Positions 1-5,844 of a DNA stretch of 43,713 bases are shown here, in pieces. Position 1 is the stretch's first letter, and each line of letters begins with the position of its first letter. This DNA comes from a virus. Made by a program: the position numbers and the translations under genes. The notes under the pieces are model-generated. The model had not been told where the DNA came from. It made no database searches and saw only the letters and a program-made list of their open reading frames with translations. The stretch is taken from the IMG/VR virus record IMGVR_UViG_3300042922_000188, positions 1 to 43,713 of that record; one strand, 5' to 3'.

Positions 1-108
1 GATTACATCGAAATGTTTTATAACAGTAAGCGTCGGCATGGGTCGAGCAATCAGATGTCACCGACAGAATATGAAAACCAGTATTATCAACGGCTCGGAA
101 GTGTCTAG
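1..108 (+). CDS. IS3-family transposase OrfB, C-terminal 35 residues (partial)
   Basis: Frame 1 is open from the first base to TAG at 106-108. It reads DYIEMFYNSKRRHG and then SPTEYE. The pattern of an aromatic YIEMFYN, a basic KRRHG and SPxEYE near the C-terminus is characteristic of the end of the IS3-family DDE transposase (rve domain). The catalytic residues lie upstream of the window. The stop is 18 bases before the inferred terminal repeat, as expected for a compact IS. Whether the complete copy is active cannot be judged here. Confidence 0.8.
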   Translation, partial: DYIEMFYNSKRRHGSSNQMSPTEYENQYYQRLGSV

Positions 109-126
109 ATTATCCGTGGCGATTCA
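1..126 (+). mobile_element. Right end of an IS3-family insertion sequence (partial)
   Basis: The window begins inside this element. It contains the last 36 codons of a transposase and then a short tail ending ATTATCCGTGGCGATTCA at 109-126. Read from outside, this gives a terminal repeat starting TGAATCGCCACGG, typical in form for IS3-family ends (TGA...). The phage reading frame to the right is cut exactly where this repeat begins, which fixes the border near 126. The left end and the target duplication are outside the window, so the exact IS cannot be named. Confidence 0.8.
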
Positions 127-201
127 CACCGACTGGTCAGATGCCGCCCCAACAAAAAGCGGCTCCTGCTGCTTTACGAATTCGATTATGTTGAAGCTCA
201 T
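124..201 (-). pseudogene. 5' remnant of a leftward early phage gene, interrupted by the IS
   Basis: An ATG at 201 with an upstream GGAG opens a frame reading MSFNIIEFVKQQEPLF. After 25 codons it runs into the IS, whose terminal TGA becomes the stop codon. The start lies 20 bases downstream of the preceding pL gene, so it was translated from the same operon. The N-terminus (EFVKQQEPLF) reminds me of RecT/enterohaemolysin-type recombination proteins, which sit at this place in lambdoid pL operons, but 25 residues do not prove the family. The rest of the gene and any exonuclease partner are not in the window. Confidence 0.6.
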
Positions 202-220
202 GATGGCTCCTGTGATTTAA

Positions 221-499
221 CTAAAAAGGGCAAGGCTCTTGCTGCTGCCATTCTTTCTCTGCTCTGGCGTAAGCACAGGCCGAAATGAAGTCGTTGTAAG
301 CTTCCTCTGCTTTGTCGCCCATCAGCGTAAACAGCGCCTCATGGGGCAGGGTGAAGCAAGCCATCCGTGCTGCTTCTTTCGGGAACAGGTCGATAAGCTC
401 CTGCGCCCGTTTATCAATCCACTGGTCCCGCTGGATATGGCGCTGATGCGTATGCTCACGCTGCGCCTCGATGCGGTCGAGTACGTGATATGCAGCCAT
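221..499 (-). CDS. Hypothetical early phage protein (pL operon)
   Basis: A 92-residue, soluble, charged protein with no membrane segment or signal peptide. The start at 499 has a good AGGAG seven bases upstream. It is the second-to-last readable gene of the leftward early operon, 20 bases before the IS-truncated gene. The N-terminal part is rich in H, R, E and Q (AQREHTHQRHIQRDQ) and probably helical. I do not recognise the family. The position suggests an accessory role in early phage metabolism or recombination, which is inference. Confidence 0.7.
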   Translation of the reverse strand: MAAYHVLDRIEAQREHTHQRHIQRDQWIDKRAQELIDLFPKEAARMACFTLPHEALFTLMGDKAEEAYNDFISACAYARAEKEWQQQEPCPF

Positions 500-574
500 T
501 GCTGACTCCTGAATTTGGTTGTGCGCTTCCCGTCTGCGATAGCCGGACAGGGAGTGATGAATGGGGGAGGGGAG

Positions 575-853
575 TTACTTGCCGAGGGCTTTGGCGATGG
601 CGGCGCGGGCAAAGTCCCACTCTGAATGCTCGCCATGTTTGTCGTATGCGTGCAATGCGTCTTGTAGCGCTTCCAGTAATTCAGGGGCTGCTGCAATCAA
701 CTTTGCGTCGTGCTTATTCTCAAGTTCAGTTACGCATCGATAGGAAACCATGCCTGGCGCTAACTTTTCGTAACTCCCTTTCTGAATAACTTTTAGGTCG
801 CCATGAATGGTTTTTACCAACCATGGCCCCGGCGTTCCTTTGAATTCTTCCAT
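575..853 (-). CDS. Hypothetical early phage protein
   Basis: A 92-residue protein. The ATG at 853 is preferred over the adjacent GTG at 856 because GAGG lies five bases upstream. It overlaps the stop of the gene before it (TGATG), which implies translational coupling. The N-terminus has GTPGPW and the middle has [15 protein letters not shown]. This pattern recurs in many small early proteins of lambdoid phages of unknown function. It is soluble and contains no recognisable catalytic motif. Confidence 0.75.
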   Translation of the reverse strand: MEEFKGTPGPWLVKTIHGDLKVIQKGSYEKLAPGMVSYRCVTELENKHDAKLIAAAPELLEALQDALHAYDKHGEHSEWDFARAAIAKALGK

Positions 854-1161
854 CACACCCTCACTTCAAACGAATTACGATTAACCCGCATACCCAGCGC
901 TTTACGCTGTGCTTCGTTGGCTTGCTCCAGCATGTCCTGATCATCCAGATAGCGAGCTATGGCCTTCTTGCTTAATGCGGCGCGGAGAGTTTTTGTATCG
1001 ACGATCGACTGCTGAACGATGTGACCGAACCCGGCAATAACCATCTGGTCACGGTTGAGCGTTGCCGTGTTGCGTGGCGCACCAATTTCAGTGAGCAGCC
1101 ACTTGTAGCCGCCAGCCATTTTCGATACGTGGTAGAGCTTGCCGTTGTGGGTGACTGTCAT
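853..1161 (-). CDS. Hypothetical early phage protein
   Basis: A 102-residue protein with GGAGG upstream of ATG 1161, coupled by overlap to both neighbours (its start overlaps the stop of the gene upstream, its stop overlaps the next start). The N-terminal half looks beta-rich ([21 protein letters not shown]). The C-terminal half is helical and basic. The family is not recognised. The tight coupling in the pL operon supports it as a real gene expressed early. Confidence 0.75.
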   Translation of the reverse strand: MTVTHNGKLYHVSKMAGGYKWLLTEIGAPRNTATLNRDQMVIAGFGHIVQQSIVDTKTLRAALSKKAIARYLDDQDMLEQANEAQRKALGMRVNRNSFEVRV

Positions 1162-1400
1162 GATGCCTCCCGGACGCGGAGCATTGCGTCAGCTATCTGG
1201 TATGCTTCGGTTGCCGTGCGGTCATCGCTACACAACCAGTCAGGATTCGCTAATCGACCCTGCATAGCCTTAGCCGCGAAGTAGTCACGCAGCGTCATGC
1301 CGCCAGAGCTAATTTCAAATCCGTGTAAGTGACCTTTTTCGTCTCTTTCAACGACGCTATCTACCTGGAAAGCACGCCCGCCATTATTTTGCTTAACCAT
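1158..1400 (-). CDS. Hypothetical early phage protein with GMTLRDYFAAKAMQG motif
   Basis: An 80-residue protein. The frame is open from 1466, but ATG 1400 has AGGAG six bases upstream and is the better start. The stretch GMTLRDYFAAKAMQG followed by a short helical tail is found in several small lambdoid phage and prophage proteins of unknown function. It overlaps the next gene by 4 bases (ATGA). It is the first gene downstream of the terminator at 1537-1561, so its expression from pL would need N-mediated read-through. Confidence 0.75.
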   Translation of the reverse strand: MVKQNNGGRAFQVDSVVERDEKGHLHGFEISSGGMTLRDYFAAKAMQGRLANPDWLCSDDRTATEAYQIADAMLRVREAS

Positions 1401-1536
1401 AATCTCTCCTGCCCTTAAGCCGGGCCGCTGAACGTTGATAAACCTGGTAATCGCGCTTATACGCATAAGCCGATAATTGCGGTGGATAGCCGCGTCATAA
1501 CTGAGCCGTCTCCGTGAAGGCGGCTGAGGTATGGGC

Positions 1537-1561
1537 GATAAAAAACCCGCCGGAGCGGGTT
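1537..1561 (-). terminator. Rho-independent terminator, leftward
   Basis: On the minus strand AACCCGC-tccg-GCGGGTT is followed by a run of six T. It lies directly downstream of the DUF551 gene and within the pL operon, the usual place for a terminator overridden by N-modified polymerase. Confidence 0.85.
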
Positions 1562-1781
1562 ATTGGATGGTCGGTTGTGGGTATGCGCACCACTCTTTGA
1601 TTTTCACGTCAGCACTATCAATGGCGTCGTTTTGAAACACCCATTCCCATTGACCAGTAGGCTGCCCATTGCTCATCCATAATGCTCGCCAAGCTATAAG
1701 CACCCCTTCTCCGTTGAGGTCGTTAACCAGAACCTGAGTCTGCGACTCGGGGAGCTCCTCGCTACATTTTTTCCACTCCAT
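1560..1781 (-). CDS. DUF551 domain protein
   Basis: A 73-residue protein starting MEWKKCSEELPES and containing QVLVNDLNGEGVLIAWR, then WEWVFQNDAI and a C-terminal KEWCAYPQP. This order (W..vs..LPe, V.v....., W.p.P) is the signature of the small DUF551 phage proteins whose function is unknown. The start has AGGG upstream. The gene lies between two leftward terminators (1803-1825 and 1537-1561), so it may be transcribed only when N suppresses termination. Confidence 0.8.
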   Translation of the reverse strand: MEWKKCSEELPESQTQVLVNDLNGEGVLIAWRALWMSNGQPTGQWEWVFQNDAIDSADVKIKEWCAYPQPTIQ

Positions 1782-1802
1782 ACCCTTACCCTCTTAGCTA
1801 AT

Positions 1803-1825
1803 AAAAAGGCCGCCATCAGGCAGCC
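1803..1825 (-). terminator. Rho-independent terminator, leftward
   Basis: On the minus strand GGCTGCC-tgat-GGCGGCC pairs with one G.T and is followed by five T. It stops leftward transcripts arriving from beyond the opposing gene at 1940-2452. Confidence 0.7.
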
Positions 1826-1939
1826 TCAACATGATTTAGTGCCGGGATGTTTATCCACGCCCGGCGCGTGATTCATCACTATTCCCCTACAGCGCGAATT
1901 CGGATAGCCTGAAAACCCCAATATCTATTGGAGTTAATC

Positions 1940-2452
1940 GTGGAAAAATTTGATCGGGAATTACAGAGGGAGTTCTTAAGGGTATGCGTCGAGAAGTATC
2001 CGTATCGCACAGACACAGTGAACTTCAACAGAACCCCCATCGCTTTTTGCAGTCATGATCATCCAGAAAAGATGAAGGCTAATATCTGGTATCTCATGGA
2101 GCATGGACTCATCGCTATCGATAATAATGTCAATATAAACCGAGACATCTTCTCTTTGCTTTCTAATTCTCGAGCTACAAAGGATGGTGTCGATTTCATG
2201 CTGCAGGACGGCGGTCTTGGCGCCATTCTCAACATTACAACTATCAAGTTGCATGACGACACGCTTAGGCTTTTAAGTGATTTTGTTAATCAAAATGTTG
2301 AAGACTCAGAAGATAAGAGGCGATTTTTGCAACAAATACGGGAACTTCCTTACGAGGCTACAAAACACATTGCGCTTGAATTGGTTGGTAAAGGGTTGGC
2401 GCAGATGCCAAACGCAATTCATTGGCTTCAAACAATGCTTCCCCACTCCTGA
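1940..2452 (+). CDS. Opposite-strand protein in the pL operon, winged-helix-like
   Basis: A 170-residue protein read against pL transcription. GTG 1940 is chosen because GGAG lies six bases upstream; the frame is also open from a TTG at 1928. Features are an N-terminal helical part, then KMKANIWYLMEHGLI, which looks like a recognition-helix/wing segment, then DGVDFMLQDGGLGAIL, and a C-terminal helical domain. The pattern (W.L.EHGLI ... DFL..DGGL) occurs in prophage proteins of unknown function. It has no membrane segment. It needs its own promoter, and a stem-loop at 2596-2622 may end its transcript. Moron or regulator is inference. Confidence 0.75.
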   Translation: MEKFDRELQREFLRVCVEKYPYRTDTVNFNRTPIAFCSHDHPEKMKANIWYLMEHGLIAIDNNVNINRDIFSLLSNSRATKDGVDFMLQDGGLGAILNITTIKLHDDTLRLLSDFVNQNVEDSEDKRRFLQQIRELPYEATKHIALELVGKGLAQMPNAIHWLQTMLPHS

Positions 2453-2595
2453 ATCGCCTGATAAATACGAATCTCAGGCATAGCAACACAATCAAAAATG
2501 CAACATTTTAATAATCCATAAATAAATGCGTTTATTGCGAAATAACGGATTTATATTCACCGTTGGACACTCGTAAAGGACCTCTGATGAATGTT

Positions 2596-2622
2596 AAAAA
2601 GCCTGGCAATGTCGGGCTTTTC
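2596..2622 (+). terminator. Stem-loop with A and T tracts, possible bidirectional terminator
   Basis: AAAAGCC and GGCTTTT can pair around a loop of about 11 bases, with A on the left and T on the right. It lies 144 bases past the end of the rightward gene 1940-2452. The rest of the 2453-2735 gap is AT-rich and holds no gene I can support. Confidence 0.5.
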
Positions 2623-2735
2623 GAAAGATTATTTAGTACCAGTTATTCGTGAGTGATATAGCTTTGCCGTCGCATATGCTCTCCTTGGTTGCCGGTTGAT
2701 TCAGCACAGCCCACTCACCGAATGGGCTGTAATAA

Positions 2736-2888
2736 TCAGAAGTTCCATGCAACCGCGCCAGCCTCTTTAGCAATAAGGCGAGCATCGCATTTGCCAGCTA
2801 CTGGCTTCTTAAACCATAAGCTGCCGTCCTCGTTTTTGACCTCAACAAATTTTGTCTTGCTGCAGGCGTAGTAGTAGGCTTTCTTCAT
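2736..2888 (-). CDS. Small hypothetical phage protein, 50 aa
   Basis: A short leftward frame, MKKAYYYACSKTKFVEV at the start and AKEAGAVAWNF at the end, with a YYYACSK aromatic/cysteine segment and a second Cys at residue 34. It is basic at the N-terminus but not hydrophobic enough for a signal peptide. It ends next to a stem-loop at 2706-2730 (ACAGCCCA...TGGGCTGT). The position in the pL operon and the sensible composition support it. Function is unknown. Confidence 0.55.
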   Translation of the reverse strand: MKKAYYYACSKTKFVEVKNEDGSLWFKKPVAGKCDARLIAKEAGAVAWNF

Positions 2889-2942
2889 GATTATCTCGCT
2901 GTTATTTGCTTGCATGTACGATGACCAGCTGCGATAGGTAAT

Positions 2943-2965
2943 AAAAAACCCGCACTTGGCGGGTT
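2943..2965 (-). terminator. Rho-independent terminator, leftward
   Basis: On the minus strand ACCCGCC-aagt-GCGGGT is followed by six T. It lies just after the 95-residue gene at 2983-3270, a likely N-responsive pL terminator. Confidence 0.8.
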
Positions 2966-2982
2966 GCTTTAATCTTATGAAA

Positions 2983-3270
2983 TTAGAAAAATGTTAGCTG
3001 CGCTGCTTTAAGTTCATCAAGGGTAAATAGCTTCGTGATATTTCCATCATTAAACTTTTTCGTGTTAGGGAAAAGCTTCCCCCCTTTTCCCAGCCGTGGC
3101 TCGGTTTTTCCATTTTCGAAAACCAGCTCGTAGTTTGGAATTATACCTTTACCCAGAATGCCAAATCTTACCCCTATAGCTCCCTGGCTTTCGAACATCT
3201 GCTTCACTTCAGAAATGTAACTCTTAGGAAGCTTATTAATATCTCCGTCCCATAATTCCTCAGTTGCCAT
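2983..3270 (-). CDS. Hypothetical early phage protein
   Basis: A 95-residue protein beginning MATEELWDGDINKLP with GAGGG upstream of ATG 3270. It is the first gene after N in the leftward operon. The central part looks beta-rich (GVRFGILGKGIIPNYELVFENG) and is followed by a Gly/Lys-rich loop. No known domain is recognised. It is unlike the Kil or Ral proteins known at this place in lambda. A terminator follows it directly. Confidence 0.7.
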   Translation of the reverse strand: MATEELWDGDINKLPKSYISEVKQMFESQGAIGVRFGILGKGIIPNYELVFENGKTEPRLGKGGKLFPNTKKFNDGNITKLFTLDELKAAQLTFF

Positions 3271-3332
3271 GAACTATCCCTCTATTAACAGTTTGTCTTT
3301 GGGGTTATCGGCACTGGAAACAAAAAGTTTAT

Positions 3333-3605
3333 CTAGATCAGTGGAGTAGATTTGCCGCGCGATTTCTGCACCGCGTGAATCTTGTTGCCGAACGGGTTGC
3401 TGTCTTTGTACCAGGTGCGCTGCGGTTTAATTTCAACCACATCATCCTGACGGTCACGCAGACTGCCGAGCGAAGTGGCTCGCAGTACACGGTTGCTGCA
3501 ATCCTCTGACAGGCGTGAAAATGCACGCTCTATCTTCTGGCAATACTCTTTGCGCTCGCGGTGCTCAGCTGCGCGTTTCGCCTTGTAACGCTGTCTTGAG
3601 TTCAT
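3333..3605 (-). CDS. N: Transcription antitermination protein N
   Basis: A 90-residue, very basic protein. ATG 3605 is preferred over an upstream in-frame start because GAGG lies eight bases before it and the protein then begins with the arginine-rich RNA-binding motif (RQRYKAKRAAEHRERK, residues 4-19). The C-terminus, QRTWY and then GKSTPLI, closely resembles the C-terminus of lambda N (QRTWY ... GKSIPLI), the part that engages RNA polymerase. It is the first gene after pL. N proteins bind the boxB RNA hairpin of nut sites, with NusA and other host factors, and make polymerase ignore terminators. Candidate nut sites are at 3719-3758 and 5256-5296. Confidence 0.9.
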   Translation of the reverse strand: MNSRQRYKAKRAAEHRERKEYCQKIERAFSRLSEDCSNRVLRATSLGSLRDRQDDVVEIKPQRTWYKDSNPFGNKIHAVQKSRGKSTPLI

Positions 3606-3718
3606 ATCGGTGTCCTCAGTAAGTGCTTGGGTGGTGTGGGCGGTAACCAGCCGCATGAGCCGGGCTTCCTTTGCCAGTAGCCATTCTCAGTTGCCACACC
3701 CCGAAGCACTTTCTTCGG

Positions 3719-3758
3719 CCTCCCCGCATCAGGGAGGAATCATGTTTTTAAATAAGCA
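3719..3758 (-). promoter_or_regulatory. nutL: boxA and boxB for N
   Basis: Between pL and N. On the minus strand a boxA-like TGCTTATTTAAAAAC (3758-3744) precedes a seven-pair hairpin CCTCCCT-GATGC-GGGGAGG (3737-3719). The five-base loop is closed by a T.G pair. The same boxA-boxB distance (20-21 bases) and loop pattern (GNTNC) recur at nutR. A second hairpin, CCGAAG...CTTCGG (3701-3718), lies just downstream. The boxB call is inference from this pairing of the two sites. Confidence 0.65.
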
Positions 3759-3825
3759 GCCTGACTTCATGTCCGGCGCGGCTTAACTTCCTGTGCCGCT
3801 GTCGATGTTTCGTTTCGATGGGTTA

Positions 3826-3854
3826 ACAATACAAAATGTACTAAATGCAGTCAA
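3826..3854 (-). promoter_or_regulatory. Promoter pL
   Basis: On the minus strand TTGACT (3854-3849), 17 bases, TATTGT (3831-3826). It overlaps two of the three left operators, so repressor bound there would block it. It drives N and the leftward early genes. Confidence 0.85.
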
Positions 3855-3897
3855 TACAATATGTACTTAAAAATGTCGATTAAATACTATGTGTATG
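3828..3897. promoter_or_regulatory. Left operator region OL, three 15-bp sites
   Basis: Three partly symmetric sites of form AATACA-nnn-TGTATT: AATACAAAATGTACT (3828-3842), AATACAATATGTACT (3853-3867) and AATACTATGTGTATG (3883-3897). Centres are 25 and 30 bases apart. The same motif occurs three times between CI and Cro, which identifies it as the CI/Cro operator. Confidence 0.85.
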
Positions 3898-3918
3898 ATT
3901 AGGAGGGGGATTTAGTCA

Positions 3919-3942
3919 AAAAAAAACCGGCAAAGCCGGCTT
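3919..3942 (-). terminator. Rho-independent terminator of the CI operon
   Basis: On the minus strand AGCCGGC-ttt-GCCGGTT is followed by a run of nine T. It closes the leftward transcript carrying CI and the membrane gene at 3960-4259, before the left operators. Confidence 0.9.
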
Positions 3943-3959
3943 TAGAGGTGGGGCGGGAT

Positions 3960-4259
3960 TTATGACCTGCTGGAATTCATACGCTCTGAAATTTCGTCAT
4001 CGATTCTAATTTGGTCAATGAACTCACGTTCTTTTCTATCAGGTAATTTATATTTTTCAATAATATCAGTAACGTACTTGATTTCATTTAAGCTTGAGTT
4101 GACCATTTCAAGCTCTTCTCTAACCCTGCTGATTTCATAAATAAGCTCGTTTTTATCAATATGATCGTGCACCTCAGCTTGTGGGGGCGTTGCGATTTTT
4201 TTGTAAATCATCGCCAGGAGAATGCAGATTACAAACAGTAAAATTGAAAGCACATCCAT
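3960..4259 (-). CDS. Membrane-anchored coiled-coil protein in the rex position
   Basis: A 99-residue protein. Residues about 3-20 form one hydrophobic membrane segment (VLSILLFVICILLAMIY). The rest is charged and strongly helical (EISRVREELEMVNSSLNEI and onwards), likely a coiled coil facing the cytoplasm. Its ATG begins one base after the CI stop, so it is co-transcribed with CI and made in the lysogen. This place holds rexA/rexB in lambda and gene 17 in P22, which act in superinfection exclusion. The sequence itself is not Rex-like, so an exclusion role is inference. Confidence 0.8.
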   Translation of the reverse strand: MDVLSILLFVICILLAMIYKKIATPPQAEVHDHIDKNELIYEISRVREELEMVNSSLNEIKYVTDIIEKYKLPDRKEREFIDQIRIDDEISERMNSSRS

Positions 4260-4260
4260 A

Positions 4261-4914
4261 CTAAAGGCTCCTCATCATCTGAACTGCGACGCCAATGATT
4301 CGACAGTTGCCATTAACCTCTACGAGAGGCCAAGCGGGATTCAACCCTTTGAGATAGGTTCTCCCTCCATCAATAATCAGTTTCTTGAAAGTCGCCTCAT
4401 TGCTATCAGTCAGCTTGGCGATGACTAGGCTGCCATTCTCGGGTTCTTTTCCTGTGTCAAAAAGAACAAGGGTCCCCTCAGGGACGCTGATGCCCATTGG
4501 CGCCGTCATTGAATCGCCTTCAACTTTCAGCCAAAAGCCTTTACCGATAATTTTGCAAGACGACTCATACCAGTCATCAATCTGGCTTACGGGTAAGGGT
4601 TCTTCTGCATCATTCCATTCGCCTGCACTTATCCAGCTGATCAAAGGAAACTCCTTTGATTTTTTATAGGAACCAGCATAAGTAAAGTTATCTCCCACAG
4701 CTGGTAGCGAGGTTGCCAAGCCATCCTGATGAAGGCTTATCTCGTTAATGCCTAATGCCCTCATTATGTTGGCAATGTCATCCACGCCCGGCTCTCTCCT
4801 GCCGTTTAGCCAATGCCCGATCGCCCCCTGAGTCTTGCCTAATTGCTCAGCAAGCTTCTCTTGGGTGACGCCTGACTCTTTCATTCTGGCCTTAACCAGA
4901 TCCTGCCATTTCAT
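4261..4914 (-). CDS. cI: Prophage repressor CI (P22 C2-like), LexA-type autocleaving
   Basis: A 217-residue repressor. The N-terminal HTH is at about residues 16-40 (VTQEKLAEQLGKTQGAIGHW). The C-terminal S24 peptidase domain has the cleavage pair Ala97-Gly98 in ISAGEW, Ser135 in GDSM and the catalytic Lys in ATFKKL (177/178). It should therefore be inducible by RecA after DNA damage. It binds the 15-bp operators at OL and OR. ATG 4914 has GGAG at six bases. An ATG at 4920 lies just after the pRM -10, so a leaderless start as in lambda is also possible. The protein matches P22 C2 more than lambda CI. Confidence 0.95.
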   Translation of the reverse strand: MKWQDLVKARMKESGVTQEKLAEQLGKTQGAIGHWLNGRREPGVDDIANIMRALGINEISLHQDGLATSLPAVGDNFTYAGSYKKSKEFPLISWISAGEWNDAEEPLPVSQIDDWYESSCKIIGKGFWLKVEGDSMTAPMGISVPEGTLVLFDTGKEPENGSLVIAKLTDSNEATFKKLIIDGGRTYLKGLNPAWPLVEVNGNCRIIGVAVQMMRSL

Positions 4915-4927
4915 TTTCATCTCCAAA

Positions 4928-4955
4928 TTATTACGGCATGTATTAGTGGTCACAA
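4928..4955 (-). promoter_or_regulatory. Promoter pRM for CI
   Basis: On the minus strand TTGTGA (4955-4950), 16 bases, TAATAA (4933-4928). The operator at 4930-4944 covers its -10 and the operator at 4956-4970 abuts its -35, the lambda arrangement in which one site represses and the other activates CI synthesis. Confidence 0.6.
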
Positions 4956-5004
4956 CACACAAAATGTATTAATTGGCTTGCGCTTATTTAGTACAATATG
5001 TATT
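4930..5004. promoter_or_regulatory. Right operator region OR, three 15-bp sites
   Basis: ATTACGGCATGTATT (4930-4944), CACACAAAATGTATT (4956-4970) and AGTACAATATGTATT (4990-5004). All share the TGTATT half site found at OL. Centres are 26 and 34 bases apart. The site nearest Cro overlaps pR and the site nearest CI overlaps pRM, so they correspond to OR1 and OR3. Confidence 0.85.
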
Positions 5005-5006
5005 AT
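4978..5006 (+). promoter_or_regulatory. Promoter pR
   Basis: TTGCGC (4978-4983), 17 bases, TATTAT (5001-5006). It contains the operator at 4990-5004. It drives cro, cII and the replication genes. Confidence 0.8.
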
Positions 5007-5038
5007 AAGATGATAAACCAACCACCGGAGGACACCGC

Positions 5039-5248
5039 ATGACAAACCTGCGGGAAATACGAGAGTCGATGAATGTCTCTCAGACTGCTTTAGCTGAGAT
5101 GGTTGGGTGCACGCAAGGAGCTATCGGGCATTACGAATCAGGGAGACGACACCCGGATTTAAAAACATGCCGAACTCTTGTCGATGCACTTAACAAGCTT
5201 GGGGCAAAAGTTCGTCTTGATGACGTTTTTCCGCCTTTAGCCAGCTAA
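5039..5248 (+). CDS. cro: Cro repressor
   Basis: A 69-residue protein that is almost entirely one HTH domain (VSQTALAEMVGCTQGAIGHYE, about residues 13-33). Its recognition helix (CTQGAIGHYESGRR) resembles that of the window's CI (KTQGAIGHWLNGRR), as expected if both bind the same operators. GGAGG lies upstream of ATG 5039. It is the first gene from pR and opposes CI. By analogy it represses pRM through the operator at 4930-4944 and commits the phage to lytic growth. Confidence 0.9.
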   Translation: MTNLREIRESMNVSQTALAEMVGCTQGAIGHYESGRRHPDLKTCRTLVDALNKLGAKVRLDDVFPPLAS

Positions 5249-5255
5249 GAAGTAC

Positions 5256-5296
5256 CGCTCTTTAACAATGCGCCCGCCAGCCTGTTACGGGATGGC
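5256..5296 (+). promoter_or_regulatory. nutR: boxA and boxB for N
   Basis: Just after cro. CGCTCTTTAACA (5256-5267) is a consensus boxA. Then GCCAGCCT-GTTAC-GGGATGGC (5276-5296) folds into an eight-position stem with one G.A mismatch and a five-base loop closed by T.G. The loop pattern GNTNC and the 20-base spacing match nutL. BoxA is certain by sequence; boxB is inference. Confidence 0.75.
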
Positions 5297-5355
5297 AAAC
5301 ACAACCGCATCACAGGATGCGCATTAACTATTTCAACACAAAGGAATTATCACAA

Positions 5356-5640
5356 ATGGATAACACAACTACCCGAAACAAAACACAGGCTCGAAAAATC
5401 GAGTCGTGGATCCTGAATCAGATTGCGATGAAAGGCGCGTCGAACGTCGCCAAAGCAGTAGGGATTGATAAAAGCGGCATTACCCGCTGGAAGGAAACGA
5501 TGCTGCCGAAGATGGCAATGCTGCTCGCGGTGCTGGAGTGGGGCGTCGTTGATGACGATATGGCGCGGCTGGCAAAGCAGGTCGCGGAGATCCTCAAAAA
5601 TGAAAAACCCCAAACGAGCGGCAACTCGTTCAGGGCTTAA
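5356..5640 (+). CDS. cII: Transcriptional activator CII
   Basis: A 94-residue protein, close to the 97 residues of lambda CII. ATG 5356 with AAGGA ten bases upstream is preferred over an in-frame start at 5317. Residues 11-80 form the CII-type helical DNA-binding domain (ARKIESWILNQIA, then NVAKAVGIDKSGITRWK). A flexible polar tail follows, comparable to the protease-sensitive tail of lambda CII. It should activate repressor-establishment and related promoters at direct repeats of TTGC type. It lies after nutR and before the replication genes, as in lambda and P22. Confidence 0.9.
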   Translation: MDNTTTRNKTQARKIESWILNQIAMKGASNVAKAVGIDKSGITRWKETMLPKMAMLLAVLEWGVVDDDMARLAKQVAEILKNEKPQTSGNSFRA

Positions 5641-5676
5641 GAACACACTGTGTTACGCCAAGTAACAGGAGACATT

Positions 5677-5844
5677 ATGACAAAGCACTGTAAGAAACTC
5701 CAGGAAAAAGAGGAGCGTCGCTATCCCGATGCACCTGAAGGTCTTGTCGTTACCGCCTCAAAGAACAAAGCGTTCGCTGAACGGTTGATTGGCGTAATTC
5801 GTCTGGCAATGGTCACTTCGGGGGTGAATCGTGGGCGTCGTTAA
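5677..5844 (+). CDS. Small hypothetical protein between cII and O
   Basis: A 55-residue, charged protein beginning MTKHCKKLQEKEERR. ATG 5677 has AGGAGA upstream. Its end overlaps the start of the O-type gene by 14 bases, suggesting coupled translation. Phages of this group often carry one small frame here. No domain is recognised and no role can be given. Confidence 0.65.
   Translation: MTKHCKKLQEKEERRYPDAPEGLVVTASKNKAFAERLIGVIRLAMVTSGVNRGRR

Noticed and set aside
1826-1876. 16-codon leftward frame (MNHAPGVDKHPGTKSC) before the terminator at 1803-1825
   Set aside because: Possible leader peptide, but there is no evidence beyond an AGGGG upstream.
2643-2675. Ten-codon leftward frame (MRRQSYITHE) with perfect AAGGAGAG
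   Set aside because: The ribosome site is good but the product is too short to support without expression or conservation data.
5283-5305. CII-dependent promoter pRE on the minus strand
   Set aside because: TGCGGTTGTGTTTGC resembles the TTGC-N6-TTGC pair, but the spacing is wrong and only one half site is intact. Kept out of the feature list.
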